From the NCBI GenBank assembly GCA_016713585.1, contig JADJOV010000001.1, positions 124,001-188,000 of the forward strand: 64,000 bases of DNA. The letters are read 5' to 3'. This document shows positions 53,689 to 63,053 of the stretch, piece by piece; position 1 is the first letter of the stretch; the number at the start of each line of letters is the position of its first letter. Source of the DNA: Bdellovibrionales bacterium (GTDB taxonomy: Bacteria > Bdellovibrionota > Bdellovibrionia > Bdellovibrionales > Bdellovibrionaceae). The position numbers and the translations under genes are program-made. The notes below the pieces were generated by a model, which saw only the letters and a list, made by a program, of their open reading frames with translations, did not search any database and had not been told where the DNA came from.

Positions 53689-53749
53689 AGGGCCCGCGCA
53701 ATAATAAAAGACCAAGTGAAAATGGACCATTTATTATTGCGCGGGCCCT
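53689..53749. repeat. Perfect 20-bp inverted repeat with 21-base loop
   Basis: Bases 53689-53708 are the exact reverse complement of 53730-53749. The outer ten pairs are almost all G-C and the inner half A-T rich. There is no T tract on either side in the usual place, so it is not a textbook terminator, though it sits between two tandem genes and could stop or stabilise transcripts. Confidence 0.97.
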
Positions 53750-53795
53750 TATGTGATTCGCCTTTGTCTAAGGCTTTGACCTGTTATTAATTGCA

Positions 53796-54380
53796 ATGTT
53801 GAAAGACGCTTGTTATTCTCGCTCAATGGAAGCGTTGAATCCGAGGCCCCAAGGGTTGGAAGTTGTTGAAATCGGTGGCTGTCTGATGGTAACCCGGAAA
53901 TGGTATAATCCCACAGTTTGGCCGATGACTCTGTTCAGTTTGAGTTGGAACGCGTTCTTTTTTTATTGGTATGCTCGGGTTTTAAGTCAACCATCTCCAG
54001 ATAAATTAGCTCTTTGGTTTCCTGTTCTTCATGTCGGGGTTGGAGTTTTCACAGCTTATCAGGCTTTAACGGGTTTTTTGAATCGAACAGAATTCAAAGT
54101 TGGAAACGGAAAGATCATTGTTCATCATGGCCCTTTGCCTTGGCCAGGCAACAAAACAGTTCAATCAAATTCTGTGCAACAACTCTTCTGTGACGATATT
54201 CAAACCTATGGTCGCACTAAAGAGGAAAGAACTTTCCGTTTGAACGCTGTGATGGTGGACGGTCGGAAAGAAAGCTTGCTTTCTGTCGGGCTCGCGAGAG
54301 ATGAGGCGCTCTATCTGGAAAAGCTCGTGGAAAGTCGATTAGGTCTTGCCCCTGCGCCGGTCATCGGCGAATTGAAATAA
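53796..54380 (+). CDS. Membrane protein with PH-like domain, unknown function
   Basis: A 194-residue inner-membrane protein with two hydrophobic segments (WPMTLFSLSWNAFFFYWYA and LWFPVLHVGVGVFTAYQALTGFL in pieces, ~46-105), then a soluble domain (~108-180: TEFKVGNGKIIVHHGPLPWPGN) of the beta-rich bPH/DUF type that often follows such a hairpin. Start could be ATG 53796 or ATG 53826. No known partner. Confidence 0.65.
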   Translation: MLKDACYSRSMEALNPRPQGLEVVEIGGCLMVTRKWYNPTVWPMTLFSLSWNAFFFYWYARVLSQPSPDKLALWFPVLHVGVGVFTAYQALTGFLNRTEFKVGNGKIIVHHGPLPWPGNKTVQSNSVQQLFCDDIQTYGRTKEERTFRLNAVMVDGRKESLLSVGLARDEALYLEKLVESRLGLAPAPVIGELK

Positions 54381-54462
54381 AGCAACATCTTTTCTTGACG
54401 GACCAACTTAGATTCCGTAGCTATGGCTGCATCAAAAGTCAATCCAAAAAAGGAGCTTATCA

Positions 54463-54753
54463 GTGAGCACTCATGGTCCGGCAGCAGATTGGGGAAAAGA
54501 TCGCTCGTCCGCGTTTAAAACTCGAATTGGAATTTGAATGTTTGTGCTCTATAGCACATTCTATGTCGAATTCATTGCGATCAATGTTGTGTCGCCAAAA
54601 ATCATGGGAAGTAATATCGGCGGACTCAACTTGGCGGTTATTTATGGGATGGGTCTAATTGTTTTTGCTTTGATGTTAGCCCTTGTCTACAACGCCATTT
54701 GTACGGCTGCAGAAGAGGAGCTCAATACACCCGACACAGGCAAGGAGAAATAG
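54463..54753 (+). CDS. DUF485 membrane protein interrupted by an in-frame TGA
   Basis: Small two-helix protein that accompanies ActP-type symporters (YjcH in E. coli). GTG 54463 has an ideal AAGGAG site and reads STHGPAADWGKDRSSAFKTR, then RIGI, then TGA at 54535-54537, then in the same frame MFVLYSTFYVEFIAINVV and the second helix GLNLAVIYGMGLIVFALMLA. DUF485 proteins have a Trp or Leu at this position, so TGA is most simply a TGG to TGA change (real or an error). Downstream ATG 54538 could give a truncated 71-residue product. Confidence 0.8.
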
Positions 54754-54756
54754 TAT

Positions 54757-56718
54757 ATGTATGAAACATCACCATACGCGGTTTCGGTTTTTGTTGCCTT
54801 CGTGGCTCTGGTTCTCTGGATGTCCTATTATTTTGCACGACAGACAAAGAGCGCTAAAAATTATTTTGCTGCTGGCGGTTCGATCCATTGGGCTGTGAAT
54901 GGCATTGCCTTTGCCGGAGATTACCTCTCTGCGGCCTCATTTTTGGGAATTTGTGGGATGATAGCCACCTACGGGTATGATGGATTTTTGTACTCGATTG
55001 GTTATTTGGCTGGATGGATAGTTGCCCTCTTTGTGGTGGCTGAACCCATGAAGCGACTTGGGAAATATACTTTTACAGATGCCTTGGATTCGAAATTTAA
55101 TTCCCGTGAAATTCAATTATTGGCGGCAATATCCACCTTGGTCGTCTCGATTTTCTATCTGATTCCGCAAATGGTCGGGGCCGGGACATTGGTGACTCCA
55201 CTTTTGGGCCTACCCCATTGGCTTGGGGTTGTCATGGTTGGTACCATCGTTATCATCATTGTTGCTTCTGCAGGAATGACCTCCACAACTTATGTGCAAT
55301 TTATCAAAGGTGGATTGTTAATTATTTTCTCTTTTACACTGGTCATGCTCAGCCTTTACAAAGGACTAAACACCAAGCTTGAGTTGGCTGACGGTGCACC
55401 TTACCATGAGTTCAAATCACTTCCAGTTGAGATTGATTCAGCTGGAAAGATTGTCAGTAGCGATCCTGCTTTTCAAGTTGTTAATACTTTTGATCAGGGT
55501 AAAGATCTCGTGTTTGTTAAAGGGGTCTATCAGGGAACGGAGTCTTGGTGGCATTTGATATTAAAAGAGAATAATACCGGAGTTCTCGAGGAAGCTTATT
55601 GGACAAAAACACTTCTCGCACCGGTTAAGAGTAAAAATGGAAGTGATAGTTTCAAGCTCTACAACGGAGTCCCGCAACGAGATAGTCTTCCCATGCAGGC
55701 GGGTCACGTGGGCCTTCTTAAGTATAAGGGTGAAACTAAAGACCATCTTTCGCAACTTGGTCCTATCGAGTTTCTTGAGGGGCTCAGAGATAGCACGATT
55801 ATTCGCTTTATGAACAAATCCTTTGCGGATGGTTCTGACAAAGTGACCGTCTATTACCAAAAGGCAACACCTGGTCGTGATATTTTGCGGCCTGGCCTCA
55901 AGGTCAAATTGGATGAAGATAAGGGCGCGACCTCTGCTGACAAGGTCAATTTTATTTCGTTGATGTTGGCTTTATTTCTTGGGACCGCGGCATTACCCCA
56001 CATTTTGATTCGCTACTACACTGTACCAACGCCAGCTGCGGCGAGAAAGAGCACGATTGTGGCGATTGCAGCCATAGGCTTGTTTTATGTTCTAACTCTC
56101 TATATGGGACTGGCCGCTATGGTTAACGGGGTGGTCGATGTGACTGATGAAAATATGTCGGCCCCACTTCTGGCGAAGAGTTTTGGAATTACGATCTTTG
56201 CTCTGATCTCGGCCATTGCGTTTGCAACAGTTCTCGGAACAGTTTCAGGACTGATTGTGGCGGCGTCGGGCGCGGTGGCTCATGATTTGATGGATCGATT
56301 TTTTAATATGAAGCTGACTGACCATAAAAAGGTTTTGGCTGGAAAAATCGCAGCTGTTGTTGTTGGGATTATTGCGATGATGTTGGGAATTGTTTTTAAA
56401 GGAATGAATGTGTCCTACTTGGTCGGTTTGGCGTTTGCCGTGGCGGCCTCAGCAAACCTCCCCGCGATTGTCATGCTTCTCTTCTGGAAAGGCACGACCA
56501 AGCAGGGAATTTCATGGTCCATCGGGGCCGGAATGGTCTCGGCAATAGCAATAATCTTGTTATCGCCGGATATGTTTGAGCGATATGGTCTTGCAAAAGC
56601 CAGTGCTCCCCATGTGCTCAATAACCCGGCGATTCTGTCGGTTCCGTTTAGTTTTTTGGTGCTCATTGTTGTATCTTTGATGACTAAAGAAAAAAGTCAG
56701 AAGGCCTTGAAGGGTTGA
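54757..56718 (+). CDS. actP: Sodium:solute symporter, ActP-like
   Basis: Inner-membrane Na+/solute symporter of the SSS family, acetate or short-chain organic acid type. The signature GIAFAGDYLSAASFLG (~residues 50-65) and QFIKGGLLIIFSF match ActP. About thirteen helices. At 653 residues it exceeds E. coli ActP (549) through an insertion of ~150 residues at ~215-385 (ADGAPYHEFKSLPVEIDSAG ... KADKVNFISLML), which lies between helices. Pairing with DUF485 three bases upstream supports ActP. Start ATG 54757. Confidence 0.88.
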   Translation: MYETSPYAVSVFVAFVALVLWMSYYFARQTKSAKNYFAAGGSIHWAVNGIAFAGDYLSAASFLGICGMIATYGYDGFLYSIGYLAGWIVALFVVAEPMKRLGKYTFTDALDSKFNSREIQLLAAISTLVVSIFYLIPQMVGAGTLVTPLLGLPHWLGVVMVGTIVIIIVASAGMTSTTYVQFIKGGLLIIFSFTLVMLSLYKGLNTKLELADGAPYHEFKSLPVEIDSAGKIVSSDPAFQVVNTFDQGKDLVFVKGVYQGTESWWHLILKENNTGVLEEAYWTKTLLAPVKSKNGSDSFKLYNGVPQRDSLPMQAGHVGLLKYKGETKDHLSQLGPIEFLEGLRDSTIIRFMNKSFADGSDKVTVYYQKATPGRDILRPGLKVKLDEDKGATSADKVNFISLMLALFLGTAALPHILIRYYTVPTPAAARKSTIVAIAAIGLFYVLTLYMGLAAMVNGVVDVTDENMSAPLLAKSFGITIFALISAIAFATVLGTVSGLIVAASGAVAHDLMDRFFNMKLTDHKKVLAGKIAAVVVGIIAMMLGIVFKGMNVSYLVGLAFAVAASANLPAIVMLLFWKGTTKQGISWSIGAGMVSAIAIILLSPDMFERYGLAKASAPHVLNNPAILSVPFSFLVLIVVSLMTKEKSQKALKG

Positions 56719-56725
56719 GTTTGAA

Positions 56726-57055
56726 CTAGTCTGCGACAATGTGTCCAGAGATCATATCCATCCCACAGGCGAATCGGATGTCGCCTTTTTTGAGAACTCC
56801 GACATCAACCAGAGTTTCTTTACCTAAAGGGAGATCCACTTGGATCTTCCTTTCTTTGATGACGATCTGGGTTGCACAAGTCGTTTCTGTTTTTCTCGTA
56901 ATCTTTAGTTTAACACGGGTGCCTGGTTTCACTTTAATTTCACTCGGCTCAAATCCATTTTCAGTGACTAGGAGTGAAACTGTTTGGATTGGGTTTTTGG
57001 CGTGAACAATCTGTAAATTTAACTGAATTAGTAGAGCAGCTAAGAATATTTTCAT
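56726..57055 (-). CDS. Exported cupredoxin-like protein
   Basis: Periplasmic copper-site protein. After a signal peptide (IFLAALLIQLNLQIVHA) the ~90-residue mature part has the cupredoxin_1 pattern: ENGFEPSEIKVKPGTRVKLKI, Cys in TTCATQIV, and a C-terminal CGMDMISGHI that offers Cys, Met and His ligands. It is the last gene of the efflux operon, a position where small copper/silver binding proteins are common. Start ATG 57055 with GGAGA site. Confidence 0.85.
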   Translation of the reverse strand: MKIFLAALLIQLNLQIVHAKNPIQTVSLLVTENGFEPSEIKVKPGTRVKLKITRKTETTCATQIVIKERKIQVDLPLGKETLVDVGVLKKGDIRFACGMDMISGHIVAD

Positions 57056-57083
57056 AGAATTCTCCTTCGTTATATTGCAAATT

Positions 57084-60000
57084 TTATTTTATAATTTCTC
57101 TTTCTTTCCACATATAAAAAATGACAGGGTAGATAAGCAGCTCCAGAAGAAATGATGTCAGTAACCCTCCAATCATAGGAGCTGCAATTCGTTTCATCAC
57201 ATCTGCGCCAGCCCCGATTGACCACATAATGGGAACTAGGCCCATAAACAGCGCCATCACCGTCATAAGTTTAGGTCGAACTCGATGAACGGCCCCCTCT
57301 ATGACTGCAGCATGAAGATCCTGGGGGCTTTGCATTTGCCCCTTGGATTTTCGCTCATCGAAGGCAAGATCTAAATACATCAGCATAAACACACCAGTCT
57401 CGGCATCAAGTCCAAGCAATGCGATCATTCCGACCCAGGCCGCGATTGATAAATTATAATCCAAGAAAACCAGGAACCAAACGGCACCTATGAGAGAAAA
57501 GGGCACGGCCAAAAAAATGATTCCAGTTTTCATCCATGATTTCGTGTTGAGATGCAAAAGGAAAATAATTAGGATCAAGGTTAATGGAATAACAACTTTT
57601 AGCCGCTCTTTGACTCGCTCCATATTTTCATACTGACCACTCCATGAAAGAGTATAGCCGGTCGGAAGGGTCATCTTTTCTTGGACTATTTTTTTTGCAC
57701 TTTCAACGTAGGTTCCTAGATCAGTCAAAGTTGGATCGATATCAATATAGACATATCCTACGAGCGAGGCATTTTCATCGCGAATCATCGAGGCTCCCTC
57801 GGTGATTTTTACACTCGCGATTTCGCTAAGAGGAATTTGTGCCCCTGTGGGTGCAGAAATAAGTAGCCGCTTGATGGACTCAATATCTTGCCTAAAATCG
57901 GGAGCCATTCGAACTTGGATAGGATAGCGTTCTCGGCCAATAAGGGCCGTGGAAACATTTTCGCCACCAACGGCGGTCATCGCTTGATCTTGAGCGTCTT
58001 TAAGAGAAAGGCCGTAACTTTGAAGTCGGTTGCGGTCAAAACTCACGTCAAGAAAATATCCACTGGCGATTCTTTCTGCTATGACTGTTCGAGTTCCCGG
58101 GGTGGAGGTTATGATTGTCTCCAATTCGCGACCAATTCGCTCTATCGTTTTTAGGTCTGAACCGAATATTTTGAGGCCAATAGGGCTTCGAATACCAGTT
58201 GAAAGCATATCGATGCGATTCTTAATGGGCATGGTCCAGATATTTGGCATCCCAAGAAAGCTCAGCTTATCGTTCATTTCAGAAATCAATTTTTCTTCGG
58301 AAATGGTCTCTGGCCAGACGCGAGTCAGAGGACTCTTGAGGAGATGCGGAAGAAATGAATACCAACGCTCTTCCTTGCGCCAGTGTTCTTTAGTCTTTAG
58401 CACAATGGTTGTTTCGATCATCGACAGAGGCGCAGTGTCGGTGGAGGTGTCGGCCCGGCCAGCTTTGCCAAATACGGTTTCAACTTCAGGAAATGACTTC
58501 AGGATTTCGTCTTGGCGAGTGAGGATCTTCTGAGCCTCCGATACAGATAGGCCCGGCAATGCCGTTGGCATATACAGAAGACTGCCCTCGTGTAGCGTTG
58601 GCATAAACTCAGAGCCTAGCATCAAGAAGCCAGGGATGATCGTGAGGTTAGCCGCAAAGGCAGTGGCAAGAACTAATTTTTTTCTCAACAAAACCCAGTT
58701 CAATACCGGCTCGTAAATAGCAAAAAGCCTGCGACTGATGGGATGTTTTTCCTCTGAATAGTACTTTCCAACTAACAAAACGTTGCCGACTTTGTTGAGC
58801 CACTTGGAGGGTCCGAAAAAATAATCAGGTCTTGCAAAGAGCATTCGCATGGCCGGGTCTAAGGTAATAGCAAGAAAGGCCGCAATAAATAGGGCAAGAT
58901 TTTTCGAAAGAGCGAGAGGTCTAAAGAGACGGCCTTCTTGATCGACGAGAGTAAAAATAGGCAAGAATGAAACTGCGATAACCAGCAAAGAGAAAAAAAC
59001 TGAGGGGCCGACTTCCTTGAGAGCATCTAAGCGAACTTTGAAGAAGCTCTCTTTGCGCCCGGCGGCCTCCCACTGGTGGATTCTTCTATAGGCGTTTTCG
59101 ACCTCAACAATTGCTCCGTCAACGAGCACACCAATAGAGATAGCAATTCCGGCAAGAGACATAATATTTGAACTTTGCCCTAGCAACACCAAGGGAATAA
59201 AGGCCAGAAGAACAGCAACTGGGATCGTGATAATGGGAATGATGGCTGAAGGAACGTGCCAAAGAAATAGAAGAATAATCAGACTCACAATAATGAGCTC
59301 TTCAATAAGAGTTCCACGCAGGGTTTCCATGGCTCGTTGGATCAAATCAGAGCGATCGTAGACAGTCTGGATTCTGACTCCCTGAGGAAGGGATTTTTGG
59401 ATTTCGACTATTTTTCTTTCACTCGTGAAATCACAGTCGGAGCATCTTCACCATGCCTCATAACAATGATGCCACCAACGGCATCGCCTTTCCCGTCGAG
59501 ATCTGTAATCCCCCGACGCATTTCGGGACCGATGGACACCGTGGCTACCTGTTTAATCAAAATTGGAGCGCGACTTTTCTCAGGGAATGCAACAACCGTA
59601 TTCTCGAGCTCCTCAGTATTAGATATAAGACCCTGCGATCGCACCATGGCTTCAGTGCCAGAGAATTCAATAACTCGACCACCGCTTTCTTGATTTGTGT
59701 TTCTGATGGCATCCATCACTTGGGGCAAAGTCACTTGTAAGAGGGCCAGTTTCTTTGGGTCCACTTGAACTTGAAACTGTTTTACAAAGCCGCCAAGGCC
59801 AGCGACTTCGGACACCCCTTGCACAGACTGCAACTGATATCGAATATTCCAATCTTGCAAAGAGCGAAGCTCCGCAGAGGTCATTTTACCCAAGTCGTCA
59901 CCTAAAGCATACTGAAATACCCAACCCACACTGGTGGCATCTGGCCCGAGCTCCGTTTGAACACCTCTAGGTAGTTGGGCAGCAATTCGATTAAGATATT

Positions 60001-60334
60001 CCATGACGCGACTGCGGGCCCAATACAAATCAGTTCCGTCCTCGAAAATGACATAAACATAGGAGTAACCGAAATCAGAAAAACCACGAACTGATTTGAT
60101 TTTTGGGGCACCCAAAAGCGAAGCAATAATTGGATAGGTCACTTGCTTTTCTAGAATCTCCGGCGATCGATCCCATTTTGAATAGATTATCACCTGAGTG
60201 TCTGAAAGATCTGGAATTGCATCTAATGGAATTTTATTCAGAGAATAGAACCCAAAGAACAACAAAACCACAGTGAGGGAGATCACCAAGAAGCGATTGT
60301 GTGCAGAAAATTCAATGACCCTTTTGATCATCAT
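57084..60334 (-). CDS. cusA: Heavy-metal efflux RND permease, CusA/CzcA type, one frame break
   Basis: Inner-membrane trimeric pump of a tripartite metal efflux system. N-terminal part: LNKIPLDAIPDLSDTQVIIY and YPIIASLLGAPKIKSVRGFSDFG typical of HME-RND; C-terminal part has twelve-helix topology with GIAISIGVLVDGAIVEVENA. The frame breaks after VKEK; adding one T at the five-T run 59411-59415 restores IVEIQKSLPQGVRIQTVYDRSDLIQRA, the exact missing link, giving ~1,080 residues. GTPI-type metal specificity is not readable: Cu/Ag (Cus) is favoured by the cupredoxin and HMBD neighbours, Co/Zn/Cd possible. ATG overlaps cusB stop by four bases. Confidence 0.93.
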
Positions 60335-61179
60335 TGTCCTCGAATCTTCGCTTCAGAGTCGATCAGGAAGTTGGCGCCACCGGAAATAGTGTCACCTTCC
60401 TTGAGTCCAGAAAGAACCTGATATTCAAAATTGCTTTTGTGACCAAGAACCACTTCTCTTGGGTTGAGTTTCGAATTTTGAGAAAAAACATAGACAAGAT
60501 CTCTTGTTCCCGTATGAAGAACAGCTTCCTCTGGAATGACGAGTTGATTTTTCAAAGTGTTCTGAATTTTCCCGTGAAAACTGGTCTCCGCGACAAATCC
60601 AACTAACGGTGCATTCAAGATGGCGGTACCTCGTAGGGTGCGACTAGAGGGGTCAACAAGATTATCAAGACCGACGACCTTTCCTTTAATGAGGATGCCC
60701 GGATTGCTTGAGGCATATCCTGTGATTTCAAGACCCGGCTTGATCAAGGGAATGTCGGATTCATAAATCTGAAAGGCAACCTCACGGGAAGACACAAGCC
60801 GGCCTGAAAGCGCCAAGGTCAGCACAAAGTCTTTTTTTGCAACTATATGCCTGGTGATGTTTGCATTTCGAAATTGAACCGCAGACGCCTCAAGACCCGA
60901 AGTTTCATCGCGCGAAGGCTCAGATTTATCTTTACGAATCTCCTTATCTACCAAGACAAGCGGCATACCGCAAATTGGACACTTTCCAGGTTCGTTCGAA
61001 TGAACATGGGGGTGCATCGGACATGTCCAATGCTTTTTTTCCTCAACCTTCGTCAGTGTTGTCTTATTTTCAGGCTCCTGTGCTTTCCGGGTGCAGCCGA
61101 TTGAAGAGATCAGGGCGCAAAACACAATAAAGACAGTCAAGACAGTCCAAATAGGAGATTGAATGTGTCGAAAATTCAC
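60331..61179 (-). CDS. cusB: Efflux RND periplasmic adaptor with heavy-metal-binding domain
   Basis: Membrane-fusion protein linking the pump to the outer-membrane channel. A lipobox (ISSIGC) ends the signal peptide. Residues ~50-75 are a heavy-metal-binding domain (WTCPMHPHVHSNEPGKCPIC and GMPLVL), characteristic of CusB-like adaptors. Then the lipoyl/beta-barrel part (IYESDIPLIKPGLEITGY). At 282 residues it is short for the family (~400): the long helical hairpin seems reduced or missing. ATG overlaps cusC stop by four bases. Confidence 0.9.
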   Translation of the reverse strand: MNFRHIQSPIWTVLTVFIVFCALISSIGCTRKAQEPENKTTLTKVEEKKHWTCPMHPHVHSNEPGKCPICGMPLVLVDKEIRKDKSEPSRDETSGLEASAVQFRNANITRHIVAKKDFVLTLALSGRLVSSREVAFQIYESDIPLIKPGLEITGYASSNPGILIKGKVVGLDNLVDPSSRTLRGTAILNAPLVGFVAETSFHGKIQNTLKNQLVIPEEAVLHTGTRDLVYVFSQNSKLNPREVVLGHKSNFEYQVLSGLKEGDTISGGANFLIDSEAKIRGQ

Positions 61180-62369
61180 GGTGGGGCCTCTTTTCCTATG
61201 AGTCTCGAAATCTCGATCAGTGCTTTTTCAAATTCATTCCGAGCATTCAATTCTTTCGTTCGAAGATCCAGGTAATCGAGCATGACCATGCGATGAGTAT
61301 CCAATCCTTCTATAGATCGGGCAGAGAGGTTCTCCACAAGTCGCATTCTCTTCTCTGCTCTTGGAATTAATTTCACTTTGAGGGTCATAAGTTGCTTTTT
61401 TAGAGATTCAGATTTCGCCAAGAGACCAGCAACACGAGTTTCAAAATCAACCCGACTTTTTTCAAGCTCGGCCTGGGCCCGCTGGCCACGGGCTGAAATT
61501 TCGGAAACCTCAGATTGGGGTTGCCAAAAGAAAAGAAAAGGCAAGGTGATCCCAACCATGACTTCTTCATTTCGCTGGGTCATTTCATTTCCACTGTATG
61601 ATCGATATCGAAACACCAAATCTGGAAGATAGGCCTGCTGCTTCAAACCTTTCAAAGAGCTGACTAACTTGACTTCGCTTTCCCTCAAGAACACAAGCCC
61701 ACTTTTAGACTTAGGATCGACTTCGATGCTCTCTAGTTTTGGTTCCTGTGGCTCAATTTCTTGAATGATCAGATCAGGCACAAAGTTTCTGAGTGCATTT
61801 GTTTTCTCGGCCAGTTCCGCCTGGGCTTCTAAAACTTCATTTTCTAGCAGGTCGGCCTCGGATTCAGTCCCAATTAAGTGAATCTGGGCATTGCTATCAC
61901 CTCTTGCAAGGGTTCGTGAAATCTTCACGTGGCTCTTGAGCCAATCCCGCTTTTCAAGAGCGATATTTGCCTTCGCGAAAGCTTGCCAAAACTCAAGGTA
62001 GGCGGCACGGGCGTCTAGTAGAATCGCATTTTTTCGATAGTTGAACAACGCGTACTGAGATTTGGCCTCGTTTTCGCGAACTTCTTTTTCCCTTTGGATT
62101 TTGGTCGGGAAGGGAAGTTCCTGGGAAATCTCGATGCCGCTATTGGTGCCGCCGGCATCGTTCATCCTCATCAGGCCAATCATTGGGGGCGAGATGCGAA
62201 CCCCTTTTGCGCGAGCATCAGCTTCGTTTGCCAATGACTTCTCAATTGCAAGATCAGGACTGTGAGTTTGAACGCGTTGGATAAAGTCGGGAAGTGTCAA
62301 CACCTTTGCCCCATAGGCCGTCCCAAGGTGAGTCGTTAGCAACAGGCTTGTTATCAATAGTGGTCTCAT
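61176..62369 (-). CDS. cusC: TolC/CusC-family outer-membrane efflux protein
   Basis: Outer-membrane channel-tunnel of the tripartite pump. A signal peptide (LLITSLLLTTHLGTAYG) precedes two OEP repeats with long alpha-hairpins; ISQELPFPTKIQREKEV and LIFRYRSYSGNEM-like strand regions are typical. Length 397 is normal. First gene of the cusCBA-cupredoxin operon, with the divergent ECF sigma gene 89 bases away. Confidence 0.9.
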   Translation of the reverse strand: MRPLLITSLLLTTHLGTAYGAKVLTLPDFIQRVQTHSPDLAIEKSLANEADARAKGVRISPPMIGLMRMNDAGGTNSGIEISQELPFPTKIQREKEVRENEAKSQYALFNYRKNAILLDARAAYLEFWQAFAKANIALEKRDWLKSHVKISRTLARGDSNAQIHLIGTESEADLLENEVLEAQAELAEKTNALRNFVPDLIIQEIEPQEPKLESIEVDPKSKSGLVFLRESEVKLVSSLKGLKQQAYLPDLVFRYRSYSGNEMTQRNEEVMVGITLPFLFFWQPQSEVSEISARGQRAQAELEKSRVDFETRVAGLLAKSESLKKQLMTLKVKLIPRAEKRMRLVENLSARSIEGLDTHRMVMLDYLDLRTKELNARNEFEKALIEISRLIGKEAPP

Positions 62370-62458
62370 TCTTATGTTTACGATGGCGTCTCCTAGTTTG
62401 TAACGAAAGATGAAAAAAATCGGATCCAGCTGTCAGATTTTGACCTATTAATAATCAA

Positions 62459-63049
62459 ATGTCACAATTGAACCAATTGCATCGTATGATAAGAATGAAG
62501 GCAACTAAGTATGTTGAAAGAAGTTTCGAGTTTGCGAACAAATCTGATGAAGAGTTGATGTTGTTCTATCAATCTGGATCAGATCGAGCCTTTGATATTA
62601 TCTATCAACGATATGGGGGTCGTATTCTAGGTTATCTGCGAAAGAGGACTAAGTCTGATGGTGGCGCGCAGGACCTGATGCAGGAGGTCTTCCTGAAGCT
62701 TCATCGTTCTCGTAGTCAATACAAGGCTAATTTGCCCCTGGCGCCCTGGATCTTCTCAGTGACAAGGTCCGTGTTTCTTGATTCTTGCAAAAGAGTCTCA
62801 AAGGAAGAGTCCACAACGCCTGAAGTCCTTGATGCCTTTGAATCCATCGCCGCGACATCTGTGAATGATCGTTCTGAGTTGATTGAGCTTTTGGAGGGTC
62901 CCCAGAGACTAGCCGTTAGTCTACGTGTTTTCGAAGAGCAGGCATTTGAAGACATTGCGAAGCATCTTTCGACGACGCCTGAAAACGCTAGACAAGTTTT
63001 TAGTCGCGGGATTCGAAAACTCAGATCATTGGTTCAAGGAAAGGAGTAA
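62459..63049 (+). CDS. ECF-type RNA polymerase sigma factor
   Basis: Group 4 sigma factor. Region 2 spans ~28-100 (ELMLFYQSGSDRAFDIIYQRYG, DLMQEVFLKLHRSRSQYK, APWIFSVTRSVFLDSCKR) and region 4 ~140-193 (LLEGPQRLAVSLRVFEEQAFEDIAKHL, ARQVFSRGIRKLRSLV). No region 1.1 or 3, as expected. Length 196. ATG at 62459; ATG 62489 is a plausible second start. It is divergent from the metal efflux operon and followed by a membrane-protein gene, the usual place for an anti-sigma. Confidence 0.93.
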   Translation: MSQLNQLHRMIRMKATKYVERSFEFANKSDEELMLFYQSGSDRAFDIIYQRYGGRILGYLRKRTKSDGGAQDLMQEVFLKLHRSRSQYKANLPLAPWIFSVTRSVFLDSCKRVSKEESTTPEVLDAFESIAATSVNDRSELIELLEGPQRLAVSLRVFEEQAFEDIAKHLSTTPENARQVFSRGIRKLRSLVQGKE

Positions 63050-63053
63050 TGCA

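Noticed and set aside
54535..54537. TGA read as Trp (alternative genetic code)
   Set aside because: Several intact genes here end in TGA in their normal position (for example livH and the frame before ppsR), so TGA is a working stop codon.
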